Shown: positions 10,030-20,527 of the stretch, piece after piece
Layout: each line of letters starts with the position of its first letter
Position numbering within the stretch: the first letter of the stretch is position 1
Source of the DNA: Fallopia convolvulus
Taxonomy: Eukaryota > Streptophyta > Magnoliopsida > Caryophyllales > Polygonaceae
DNA length: 64,000 bases
Assembly (NCBI GenBank): GCA_964016875.1
Contig: OZ024721.1
Coordinates: forward strand, 11,648,109-11,712,108
Direction: 5' to 3'
The notes under the pieces: model-generated
What the model was told of the DNA's origin: nothing
The model's input: the letters and a program-made list of their open reading frames with translations, nothing else
Databases searched by the model: none
Program-made: the position numbers and the translations under genes

Positions 10030-10306
10030 TATTAAGCATCTTGTGCGGGTTTGAAACCCGCACAAGGTTTGACCTAATTTATGCGTCTCCTAGGCCCGCA
10101 CAAATTGGTCCGGTTTAGGGTCAATTTTTGGACGGGTTTCGGATCCGTCCAAGAAAACCCGATTTTTACTTATTTTTTCGACGGTTTTAGGATCCGCCCA
10201 AAAAAAGCCGGTTTTTAAAAAAATATTATGAAAAATCTTCGGCCGGTTTCGGATCCGCACAACCTTGAGTGCACAACCTAAAAAAAAGAGTGCGCAAAAA
10301 ATTGCC
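10030..10306 (-). repeat. Right palindrome array and terminal inverted repeat of the MULE
   Basis: Mirror image in layout of 2805-3146. It contains a 25-bp palindrome (10041-10065) with 12-base arms TTGTGCGGGTTT around one central base, then GGACGGGTTTCGGATCCGTCC-like motifs and the terminal TGCGCAAA block at 10291-10298. The palindrome lies about 130 bp upstream of the PMD start codon, so it may sit in that gene's promoter or 5' UTR. Confidence 0.8.
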
Positions 10307-10337
10307 GGAAATTAATCGAGATTATAATACGGAACAG

Positions 10338-10533
10338 TGGATATTGTATTCAGTGAAAAAGCTTTGCTAGGAAGCCATGGAAACAAATGAAGGAAGAAGA
10401 AAATGAATTCATTGATTCTCTCTCTTGTCTGTTACAAAGACACCCGCTTGCTATAACCTAAAACATACTTGGCTATGCCACGTGGACTTACAAGAGTAGT
10501 GATGAAAAGGAAACGGTCTAAGCCCAACATAAG
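10338..10533 (-). repeat. Left (3') LTR fragment of copia element C
   Basis: Matches 24830-24947 plus 47355-47433, i.e. the other LTR of the same element, with shared blocks such as TTTGCTAGGAAGCCATGGAA. The outer approximately 380 bp of the LTR are missing on the left. On the right it is cut by the tandem copia insertion, whose duplicated target ATAAG is at 10529-10533. The LTR resumes at 20512-20527. Confidence 0.75.
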
Positions 10534-10980
10534 TGATGAGCAGCCGCGGAAGCTTTGACTAATAGAGAATAATTAAGTTGGTATGAACACACAAGATTTA
10601 ACGAGGTTCGACAAAATGTCTACGTCCTCGGGGTGGTAGGTTTCTTACTATACGAAGGAATAACACCGACAACTTGTACAAGCCACAAGTTTGTCGTATA
10701 TAAGAGTATATTAGTTTTCAAAGAAAAATAATCTCTCTGTGTATATCTCTCTTTTCTTTTGCAAGATGAAAAAACTAACATTTTTCTCTCGTATTTTCTT
10801 TTTCTCTTTGGTTTTCTGAAGATGATTTGATGATATCAAAAAACTTCTCTCTTTGTGTTTATATAGGAGATGCAAATATGAAAAATAGACTTTTCTATTT
10901 TTCAATGTCTTTTCATTACCACTAGCTTCTCCTCTTTTCCTCTTCTAAATTTGTCTCATCCACAAAATAGCATGCTTACA
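10534..10980 (-). repeat. LTR 1 (3') of the tandem copia element
   Basis: 447 bp, TG...CA on the plus strand (TGATGAGCAGCC to GCATGCTTACA). It lacks a pyrimidine-rich block of about 17 bp present in the other two LTRs. The polypurine tract in element sense is GAGGTGGAGAAT, adjoining at 10981-10992. Confidence 0.9.
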
Positions 10981-11207
10981 ATTCTCCACCTCGTACACAA
11001 TTTGAAAAAAGCCTCAAATTTTGGACGAATAAGAGAATAAACTCTAGTATGCATACTAAGCTTCGCCATCTCGGCTACATCATTATACTCATGACTGCCT
11101 ACGTATCCACAGACCGAGATCAAGCCAATCGTAGTTCTACCTGTCCTCCATATAGTCTCCACCTCACCTATAACCGCCCCGAAGGACTATGCCCCCTCTC
11201 GGGCAAT

Positions 11208-14200
11208 TTAGCATGGGACAATCTGAAGCAGTTCCAAGCAGTGTTGAAACTTACTGCCTATCACAACCTTGGTTAACATGTTTGCAGGGTTTTCGTTTGT
11301 ATGTACCTTCATAAGAGAAATATCACTATCCTCTCTGACATCACGAAAAAATGATACCTGACATCAATATTCTTGGTACGAGCATGATGAACCTGATTTT
11401 TAGCCAAATGAATCGCACTCTGACTATCACACCACAGATCCACACTATCATGTGTCATTCCCAAGTCACACAAAAGACCTTTCAACCATAATGCTTCCTT
11501 CACTCCCTCTTCCATAGCCATATATTCTGACTCTGTAGTTGAGAGTGCAACTGTAGCCTGTAGTAATGATCTCCAACTTATCGGAGCACCATATATCCTG
11601 AAAACATAACTAGTGGTTGATCTCCGTTTGTCAATATCACTTGCATAGTCCGAGTCAACAAACCCGCTAACTTGACATGTCTTTCCACCAAAACACAATC
11701 CAACATTAGTAGTACCCTTTAGGTACCTTAATATCCACTTAACTGCTTCCCAATGTGTTTTACCAAGATTCGCCATGAACCTACTAACAACACTAACTGC
11801 TTGTGAAATATCTGGTTGTGTACACACCATAGCATACATTAAACTTCCAACTGCACTTTTCTGGTCGTGTACACACCACTTGCATATGGTACATTATTCA
11901 TGTATGCTTTTTCTTGTGTTGTAACAGGAGATTGCCTACCAGAGAGCTTGAAATGTTGTGCCAATGGAGTCACCACTGACTTCGCATTTTGCATACCAAA
12001 CCGATCAATAACCTTCTGAATGTAACTTTTCTGATTCAAGAACAAATGACAAGTATTTCGCTCTCTTCGGATCTCCATACCCAATATCTTTCTAGCAACG
12101 CCCATGTCCTTCATATCGAACTCTTTACAAAGTTCGATCATCAACTTATTTATATGCACCATACTTCTTGAAGCAAAAAGCATGTCATCCACATACAATA
12201 AGAGATAAATATAATCACCTCCATGAAGCTTTTGAATGTAGACACAACAATCATAATCACTTCTTGAGAAACCATGCTTTCACATGAGAGAGTCGAATCT
12301 GTTATACCACTGTCGAGGCGACTGTTTTAATCCATATAAGGATTTCCTCAAGCGACATACCTGACTCTCCTTTGCCTCTACTTTGTATCCTTCTGGTTGA
12401 TACATGTAGATGTATGCTTTACCCCAGGAGAAAATATCTAATTGTAGTCCACACCTTCTTTTTGTGCAAAACCCTTGGCCACTAATCTTGCCTTATATCT
12501 TGTACCACCGAGCTCAGATGAATCTGCTTTTCTTTTATACACCCACTTACAACCAATAGCAGTCTTTCCCTTAGGCAAAGGGACTACCTCCCATGTCTTG
12601 TTCTTATGAAGAGATTCTATCTCTTCCTCCATAGCTACCAACCATCTCTCTTTATCAATATCTTTGATAGCTTGTTTAAAGGTGAGAGGCTCATCAGTCT
12701 CCACCGAGAGTGCATATGCAACTAAGTTTAACTGCCCATAGTGTTTCAGAGGTTCATCAAAACCATACCTCTGAACCGGTTTACAAACCCGCCTTGGCCT
12801 AGTTGAAGCCACGGTCTCTTGTTGTTGTTGTTGTAGTACTTGTGCATTTTCCTGCTGAACCTCCTCATGTTCTAGCTCATCATCTTCATGACGATATGTG
12901 TCAAGATGAGATTCCTCTTGATCATGACTAGAATCTGGTTGATCCTCATATTCTTCTATCTCAACTACTTGAGATTTTAACGCTTTAACATCACCACCTT
13001 TGGGTATCTCAGCTTTTGATAAAGCTGCCATGGTGTTCTCATCAAAAATAACATCCCTGCTGATTACAAACTTAGAATCTTCTAAACACCAAAGACGATA
13101 GCCCTTGACTCCTCTTGCATATCCTAAGAAAATTGCCTTCTTAGCCCTATTATCAAGCTTGTTATCTTTGACATGATAATAAGCGATGCATCCGAATACT
13201 CTAATTCTTCCATAATCTGCATCTTCTCCCGACCATACCCTAAAAGGAGTATCTCCATCCAATGTTGAATGTGGAGATCGGTTCACAATATAAGCAATCG
13301 TGGCAAACGACTCCGCCCACCATTCTCGACCCAAACCAGAATTGGAGCGCATACATCTAGCTTTCTCAAGTAGTGTGCGGTTCAGTCTTTCTACAACTCC
13401 ATTCTTTTGTGGTGTGTCTCTAACCGTCCAATGTCGAACAATGGCTTCTTCATCACAAAACTTCTTGAAAGCACCATCTGTGTACTCTGTGCCATTATCA
13501 GACCTCAATGTTTTCAACTTTCTATCCGTTCTGTTCTCGACCATTGCTTTCCATTGCTTGAATGTCTCGAATACCTCATTCTTATGCTTAAGAAAATACA
13601 CCCAAACATATCTTGAGTAATCATCTATAAATGAGACAAAGTACCTGGAACCACCTTTGGAAGCAACTTTAGCCGGACCCCAAACATTTGTATGAACATA
13701 GTCTAATATCCCTCTGCTTTTATGGTTGCTTGTTGAGAATGAAACCCTGTGTGCTTTTCCATACACACAATGCTCGCAAAATTCCATGCAAGGCTTCTTT
13801 ATATTTTTCAACTACTAAGCAAATTTAGACCTTTTTCTGACATATGACCAAGACGCATATGCCAAAGTCTAGTATATTCTGTTGGATCCCTCTTACTTTT
13901 ACTACTTCCAATCACTACATCTCCTGTCACTATATTGCCAACGAGATGGTACAAGTTTCCTTGACGAATTCCCTTCATCACCAACAAAGAACCACTAACA
14001 ACCTTTAGAACCCCGTTGTCTCCCATAAACTTACAACCTCCCGATTCTAATGCACCTAGAGAAATCAAATTCTTTCTCAAATCAGGGACATGCCTTACAT
14101 CCATTAATGTTCTAACAATTCCATCACGCATCTTGATTTTGATTGTACCGATGCCCACTGTCTTACAACCATGGTCGTTACCCATCAAAACGGTTCCACC

Positions 14201-15184
14201 ATTCAAGGATTTATAAGAAGTGAACCACTTCCTGTTTGGGCTCATATGATAAGAGCATCCAGTATCTAAAATCCAATTGCTTGAATTTTCAGATGTTTCG
14301 TGACTGATAGAATAACATTCCACGTCCCAATCATCAGAAGCAATGCTAGCTTCTTGCTTTGCATTTTGATTTCCCTTATGCTTGTTGTTTTTGTTCTTCC
14401 CTTGTACCCGTTTATTTGGACAATCCTTCTTCCAATGCCCAAGCTCACCACACTTGTAACTACGAGTCTTTGCTAGAGGTCTAGATTTTGATCTAGACTT
14501 TTCCCTCTTGCTATTTCCTCGGTCATTACCCCTTCCTCTTGCAAACAAACCTTGTGCATGTTCATTGCTCGCACTAGTCATACCACTAGTGGCCACCTTC
14601 TGTAGATCATCAGCGAGAAGCGCTGTTCTAGTTTCATCCATGGTCAGTGTCTCGCCCAAAACCATTAATGTTTGAACAAGATTCTCGAATGATTTCGGAA
14701 ATGAAAGCAGAAGCATAAGAGCTTGATATCCATCTTCAACGTTCACATCAATATCCTTCAAATTTGAAATTATCCTATCAAATTTGTTGATGTGATCACG
14801 GAGTGAAATTCCTTCCTCCATCTTGCAAGTATATAACTGTGACTTGAGATATATTCTGTTTGTAAGAGTCTTCATCATGAAATTTGTCTCCAACTTCACC
14901 CACATACCTGACGCAGTTTCCTCGTCATCAACCATAAATGTGACATCTCTTTCAAGACATAGGATTATGGCAGCGCGTGCTTCTATATCGAGCTCATCCC
15001 AATCACTATCCTTCATATCTCCGGGTTTCTTATCCTTACCCAACAACGCCTTGTGTAACTTTTGAGATATTAACAGATTCTTCATCTGCATTCTCCAATA
15101 GGAGAAATCATTTTTCCCATTGAATTTCTCAATCTCATACTTTCCAACTTTAACAATTCCGCTCTTAGAAGCCATTGATTTCAA
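11208..15184 (-). pseudogene. Tork-type copia gag-pol, internal copy 1 (broken)
   Basis: Gag opens at 15184 with FNGKNDFSYWRMQMKNLLI. A zinc knuckle of the form SYKCGELGHWKKDC follows, with Ser where the first Cys should be. Then come protease (WILDTGCSYHMS), pre-integrase (LWHMRLGHMS), integrase, RT (LLYVDD) and RNase H (STTESEYMAM), ending at the TAA at 11208. The first catalytic integrase Asp is Asn (VHTNVWGP). Damage specific to this copy, relative to copy 2: a 10-bp deletion near 13806 that shifts the frame between protease and integrase, a deletion of roughly 115 bp near 12410 in RT, a TGA near 12281 where copy 2 has Ser, and a 21-bp insertion near 11861. It cannot encode a functional polyprotein. 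Confidence 0.85.
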
Positions 15185-15218
15185 AATTGGACCTTGAACG
15201 CCTTAGACTTTTTATTTG

Positions 15219-15230
15219 GCTCTAATACCA
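15219..15230 (-). promoter_or_regulatory. Primer binding site of copia copy 1
   Basis: On the minus strand this reads TGGTATTAGAGC, one change from the plant initiator tRNA-Met complement TGGTATCAGAGC. It lies two bases inside the middle LTR, as expected for a minus-strand element. Confidence 0.75.
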
Positions 15231-15232
15231 AT

Positions 15233-15695
15233 TGATGATCAGTCGCGGAAGCTTTGACTAATAGAGAATAATTAAGTTGGTATGAACACACAAGATTTAA
15301 CGAGGTTGGACAAAATGTCTACGTCCTCCGGGTGGTAGGTTTCTTACTATACGAAGGAATAACACCGACAACTTGTACAAGCCACAAGTTTGTCGTATAT
15401 AAGAGTATATTAGTTTACAAAGAAAAATAATATCTCTGTGTATATCTCTCTTTTCTTTTGCAAGATGAAAAAACTAACGTTTTTCTCTCGTATTTTCTTT
15501 TTCTCTTTGGTTTTCTGAAGATGATTTGATGATATCAAAAAACTTCTCTCTTTTTGTTTATATAGGAGATGCAAATATGAAAAATAGACTTTTCTATTTT
15601 TCAATGTCTTTTCATTACCACTAGCTTCTCCTCTTTTCCCTCTTTCTCTTTTTCCTGTTCTAAATTTGTCTCATCCACAAAATAGCATGCTTACA
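15233..15695 (-). repeat. LTR 2 (shared central LTR) of the tandem copia element
   Basis: 463 bp, starting TGATGATCAGTCGCGG and ending GCATGCTTACA. It is flanked by internal sequence on both sides: a primer site on its left and a polypurine tract on its right. It therefore acts as the 5' LTR of copy 1 and the 3' LTR of copy 2. Confidence 0.9.
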
Positions 15696-15922
15696 ATTCT
15701 CCACCTCGTACACATTTTGAAAAAAGCCTCAAATTTTGGACGAATAAGAGAATAAACTCTAGTATGCATACTAAGCTTCACCATCTCGGCTGCATCATTA
15801 TACTCATGACTGCCTACGTACCCACTGACCGAGATCAAGCCAATCGTAGTTCTACCTGTCCTCCATATAGTCTCCACCTCACCTGTAACTGCCCCGAAGG
15901 ACTATGCCCCCTCTCGGGCAAT

Positions 15923-18900
15923 TTAGCATGGGACAATCTGAAGCAGTTCCAAGCAGTGTTGAAACTTACTGCCTGTCACAACCTTGGTTAGCATGTCTGC
16001 AGGGTTTTCGTTTGTATGTACCTTCATAAGAGAAATATGACCATCCTCTCTGATATCTCGAAAAAAATGATACTTGACATCAATATTCCTGGTACGAGCA
16101 TGATGAACCTGATTTTTAGCCAAATGAATCGCACTCTGACTATCACACCACAGATCCACACTATCCTGTGTCATTCCCAAGTCACACAAAAGACCTTTCA
16201 ACCATAATGCTTCCTTCACTCCCTCTGCCATAGCCATATATTCTGACTCTGTAGTTGAGAGTGCAACTGTAGCCTATAGCAATGATCTCCCACTTACCGG
16301 AGCACCATATATCCTGAAAACATAACTAGTGGTTGATCTTCGTTTGTCAATATCACTTGCATAGTCCGAGTCAACAAACCCACTAACTTTACATGTCTTT
16401 CCATCAAAACACAATCAAACATTAGTAGTACCCTTCAGGTACCTTAATATCCACTTAACTTCTTCCCAATGTGTTTTACCAGGATTCGCCATGAACCTAC
16501 TGACAACTCTAACTGCTTGTGAAATATCTGGTCGTGTACACACCATAGTATACATTAAACTTCCAACTGCACTTGCATATGGTACATTATTCATGTATGC
16601 TTTTTCTTGTGTTGTAACAGGAGATTGCCTACCAGAGAGTTTGAAATGTTGTTCCAATAGAGTCACCACTGACTTCGCATTTTGCATACCAAACCGATCA
16701 ATAACCTTCTGAATGTAACTTTTCTGATTCAAGAACAAATGACAAGTATTTCCCTCTCTTCGGATCTCCATACCCAATATCTTTCTAGAAACACCCATGT
16801 CCTTCATATCGAAATCTTTACCAAGTTCGACCTTCAACTTATTTATCTGCACCATACTTCTTGAAGCAATAAACATGTCATCCACATACAATAAGAGATA
16901 AATATAATCAGCTCCATGAAGCTTTTGAATATAGACACAACAATCATAATCACTTCTTGAGAAACCATGCTTTGACATGAAAGAGTCGAATCGCTTATAC
17001 CACTATCGAGGCGACTGTTTTAATCCATATAAGGATTTCCTCAAGCGACATACCTGATTCTCCTTTCTCTCTACTTTGTATCCTTCTGGTTGATACATGT
17101 AGATTTCGTCATCTAAATCTCCGTGCAAGAAGGCTGTTTTGATATCAAGTTGTTCCAACTCAAGATCACCATGAGCAACAATGCTCAAAAGCACCTGAAT
17201 AGATGTATGCTTTACCATAGGAGAAAATATCTCATTGTAGTCCACACCTTCTTTTTGTGCAAAACCCTTGGACACTTATCTTGCCTTATATCTTGTACCA
17301 CCGAGCTCAGATGAATCTGTTTTTCTTTTATACACCCACTTACAACCAATAGCAGTCTTTCCCTTAGGCAATGGGACTACCTCCCATGCCTTGTTCTTAT
17401 GAAGAGATTCTATCTCTTCCTCCATAGCTACCAACCATCTCTCTTTATCAATAACTTTGATAGCTTGTTTAAAGGTGAGAGGCTCATCAGTCTCCACCAA
17501 GAGTGCATATTCAACTAAGTTTAACTGCCCATAGTGTTTCAGAGGTTCATCAAAACCATACCTCTGAACCGGTTTACAAACCCGCCTTGGCCTAGTGGAA
17601 GCCACGGTCTCTTGCTGTTGTTGTTGTAGTACTTGTACATTTTCCTGCTGAACCTCCTCATGTTCTAGCTCATCATCTTCATGACGATATGTGTCAAGAT
17701 GAGATTCCTCTTGATCATGACTAGAATCTGGTTGATCCTCATATTCTTCTATCTCAACTACTTGAGATTTTAACGCTTTAACATCACCACCTTTGGGTAT
17801 CTCAGCTTTTGATAAAGTTGCCATGGTGTTCTCATCAAAAATAACATCCCTGCTGATTACAAACTTTGAATCTTAATCTTAGAATCTTCTAAACACCAAA
17901 GACGATAGCCCTTGACTCCTCTTGCATATCCTAAGAAAATTGCCTTCTTAGCCCTATTATCAAGCTTGTTATCTTTGACATGATAATAAGCGATGCATCC
18001 GAATACTCTAAGTCTTCCATAATCTGCATGTTCTCCCGACCATACCCTAAAAGGAGTATCTCCATCCAATGTTGAATGTGGAGATCGGTTCACAATATAA
18101 GCAACCGTGGCAACCTACTCCGCCCACCATTCTCGACCCAAACCAGAATTGGAGCGCATACATCTAGCTTTCTCAAGTAGTGTACGGTTTAGTCTTTCTA
18201 CAACTCCATTCTGTTGTGGTGTATCTCTAACCGTCCAATGTCGAACAATGCCTTCTTCATCACAAAACTTCTTGAAAGCACCATCTGTGTACTCTGTGCC
18301 ATTATCAGACCTCAATGTTTTCAACTTTCTATCCGTTCTGTTCTCGACCATTGTTTTCCATTGCTTGAATGTCTCGAATACCTCATTCTTATGCTTAAGA
18401 AAATACACCCAAACATATCTTGAGTAATCATCTACAAACGAGACAAAGTACCTGGAACCACCTTTGGAAGCAACTTTAGCCGGACCCCAAACATTTGTAT
18501 GAACATAGTCTAATATCCCTCTGCTTTTATGGTTGCTTGTTGAGAATGAAACCCTGTGTGCTTTTCCATACACACAATGCTCGCAAAATTCCATGCAAGG
18601 CTTCTTTATATTTTTCAACAAGCCTTTCCTACTAAGCAAATTTAGACCTTTTTCTGACATATGACCAAGACGCATATGCCAAAGTCTAGTATACTCTGTT
18701 GGATCCCTCTTACTTTTACTACTTCCAATCACTACATCTCCTGTCACTATATTGCCAACGAGATGGTACAAGTTTCCTTGACGAATTCCCTTCATCACCA
18801 ACAAAGAACCACTAACAACCTTTAGAACCCCGTTGTCTCCCATAAACTTACAACCTCCCGATTCTAATGCACCTAGAGAAATCAAATTCTTTCTCAAATC

Positions 18901-20001
18901 AGGGACATGCCTTACATCCATTAATGTTCTAACAATTCCATCATGCATCTTGATTTTGATTGTACCGATGCCCACCGTCTTACAACCATGGTCGTTACCC
19001 ATCAAAACGGTTCCACCATTCAAGGATTTATAAGAAGTGAACCACTTCCTGTTTGGGCTCATATGATAAGAGCATCCGGTATCTAAAATCCAATTGCTTG
19101 AATTTTCAGATGTTTCGTGACTAATAGAATAACATTCCACGTCCCAATCATTAGAAGCAATGCTAGCTTCTTGCTTTGCATTTTGATTTCCCTTATGCTT
19201 GTTGTTTTTGTTCTTCCCTTATACCCGTTTATTTGGACAATCCTTCTTCCAATGCCCAAGCTCACCACACTTGTAACTACGAGTCTCCGCTAGAGGTCTA
19301 GATTTTGATCTAGACTTTTCCCTCTTGCTATTTCCTCGGTCATTACCCCTTCCTCTTGCAAACAAACCTTGTGCATGTTCATTGCTCGCACTAGTCATAC
19401 CACTAGTGGCCACCTTCCGTAGATCATCAGCGAGAAGCGCTGTTCTAGTTTCATCCATGGTCAGTGTCTCGCCCACAAGCATTAATGTTTGAACAAGATT
19501 CTCGAATGATTTCGGCAATGAAAGCAAAAGCATAAGAGCTTGATCTTCATCTTCAACCTTCACATCAATATCCTTCAAATTTGAAATTATCCTATCAAAT
19601 TTGTTGATGTGATCACGGAGTGAAATTCCTTCCTTCATCTTGCAAGTATATAACTGTGACTTGAGATATATTCTGTTTGTAAGAGTCTTCGTCATGAAAT
19701 TTGTCTCCAACTTCACCCACATACCTGACGTAGTTTCCTCGTCATCAACCATAAATGCGACATCTCTTTCAAGACATAGGATTATGGCAGCGCGTGCTTC
19801 TATATCGAGCTCATCCCAGTCACTATCCTTCATATCTCCGGGTTTCTTATCCTTACCCAACAACGCCTTGTGTAACTTTTGAGATATTAACATATTCTTC
19901 ATCTGCATTCTCCAATAGGAGAAATCATTTTTCCCATTGAATTTCTCAATCTCATACTTTCCAACTTTAACAATTCCGCTCCTAGAAGCCATTGATTTCA
20001 A
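15923..20001 (-). pseudogene. Tork-type copia gag-pol, internal copy 2 (broken)
   Basis: Same domain order as copy 1, from gag Met at 20001 to the TAA at 15923-15925. It keeps the RT stretch deleted in copy 1 (ELEQLDIKTAFLHGDLDDE, near 17100-17180). The same Cys-to-Ser knuckle change and integrase Asp-to-Asn change (VHTNVWGP) are present. Copy-specific lesions: a stop in place of Gln after the zinc knuckle near 19220, a stop in place of Ser near 18115 in the integrase, a 14-bp duplication near 17868 that shifts frame, and further frame breaks at 17276 and around 16240-16415. Confidence 0.85.
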
Positions 20002-20049
20002 AATTGGACCTTGAACGCCTTAGACTTTTTATTTGGCTCTGATAGCAAT

Positions 20050-20511
20050 TAATGAGCAGCCGCGGAAGCTTTGACTAATAGAGAATAATTAAGTTGGTAT
20101 GAACACAAAAGATTTAACGAGGTTCGACAAAATGTCTACGTCTCGGGGTGGTAGGTTTCTTACTATACGAAGGAATAACACCGACAACTTGTACAGGCCA
20201 CAAATTTGTCGTATATAAGAGTATATTAGTTTACAAAGAAAAATAATCTCTCTGTGTATATCTCTCTTTTCTTTTGCAAGATGAAAAAACTAATGTTTTT
20301 CTCTCGTATTTTCTTTTTCTCTTTGGTTTTCTGAAGATGATTTGATGATATCAAAAATCTTCTCTCTTTGTGTTTATATAGGAGATGCAAATATGAAAAA
20401 TAGACTTTTCTATTTTTCAATGTCTTTTCATTACCATTAGCTTCTCCTCTTTTCCCTCTTCCTCTTTTTCCTCTTCTAAATTTGTCTCATCCACAAAATA
20501 GCTTACTTACA
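20050..20511 (-). repeat. LTR 3 (5') of the tandem copia element
   Basis: 462 bp. Its inner end has mutated from TG to TA (TAATGAGCAGCC); its outer end is GCTTACTTACA next to the ATAAG duplication. The adjacent primer site (20036-20047) reads GCTCTGATAGCA on the plus strand, one base from canonical. Confidence 0.85.
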
Positions 20512-20527
20512 ATAAGAAATAGGCCCA

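Larger units (their letters stand above)
2805..10306 (+). mobile_element. Complete MULE carrying transposase and PMD genes
   Basis: Ends were fixed by three signals. First, there are inverted termini: the left end has TTTGCGCACTC at 2814-2824, and the reverse complement of the right end has the same 11 bases followed by a similar TTTTT, GTTG(C/T)G(T/C)ACTCA stretch. Second, both ends begin GGC. Third, 9-bp flanks AGAAATTAA (2796-2804) and GGAAATTAA (10307-10315) match at 8 of 9, the TSD length expected for Mutator-like elements. Inside are a rightward transposase pseudogene and a leftward PMD gene whose 3' ends face each other. Arrays of GTGCGGGTT/AACCCGCAC-type palindromes lie at both ends and in the middle. 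Confidence 0.85.
10534..20511 (-). mobile_element. Tandem Tork/Tnt1-type copia element: three LTRs, two internal regions
   Basis: Layout on the plus strand is LTR (10534-10980), internal (10981-15232), LTR (15233-15695), internal (15696-20049), LTR (20050-20511). A single perfect 5-bp TSD, ATAAG, brackets the whole block (10529-10533 and 20512-20516), and no TSD surrounds the middle LTR. Both internal regions carry the same minus-strand gag-pol order and start next to a TGGTATCAGAGC-like primer site. Gag opening and domain order (protease before integrase before RT/RNase H) fit copia; the gag resembles Tnt1/Tork. Confidence 0.9.

Noticed and set aside
9534..10063. Long ORFs on both strands around PMD exon 1 (9534-9995 plus, 9617-10063 minus)
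   Set aside because: GC-rich low-complexity sequence gives several open frames; only the 9501-9911 minus frame continues in phase into exon 2.
13300..13620. Plus-strand ORFs in the copia region (also 18107-18427)
   Set aside because: Antisense shadows of the integrase domain, duplicated because the element is duplicated.
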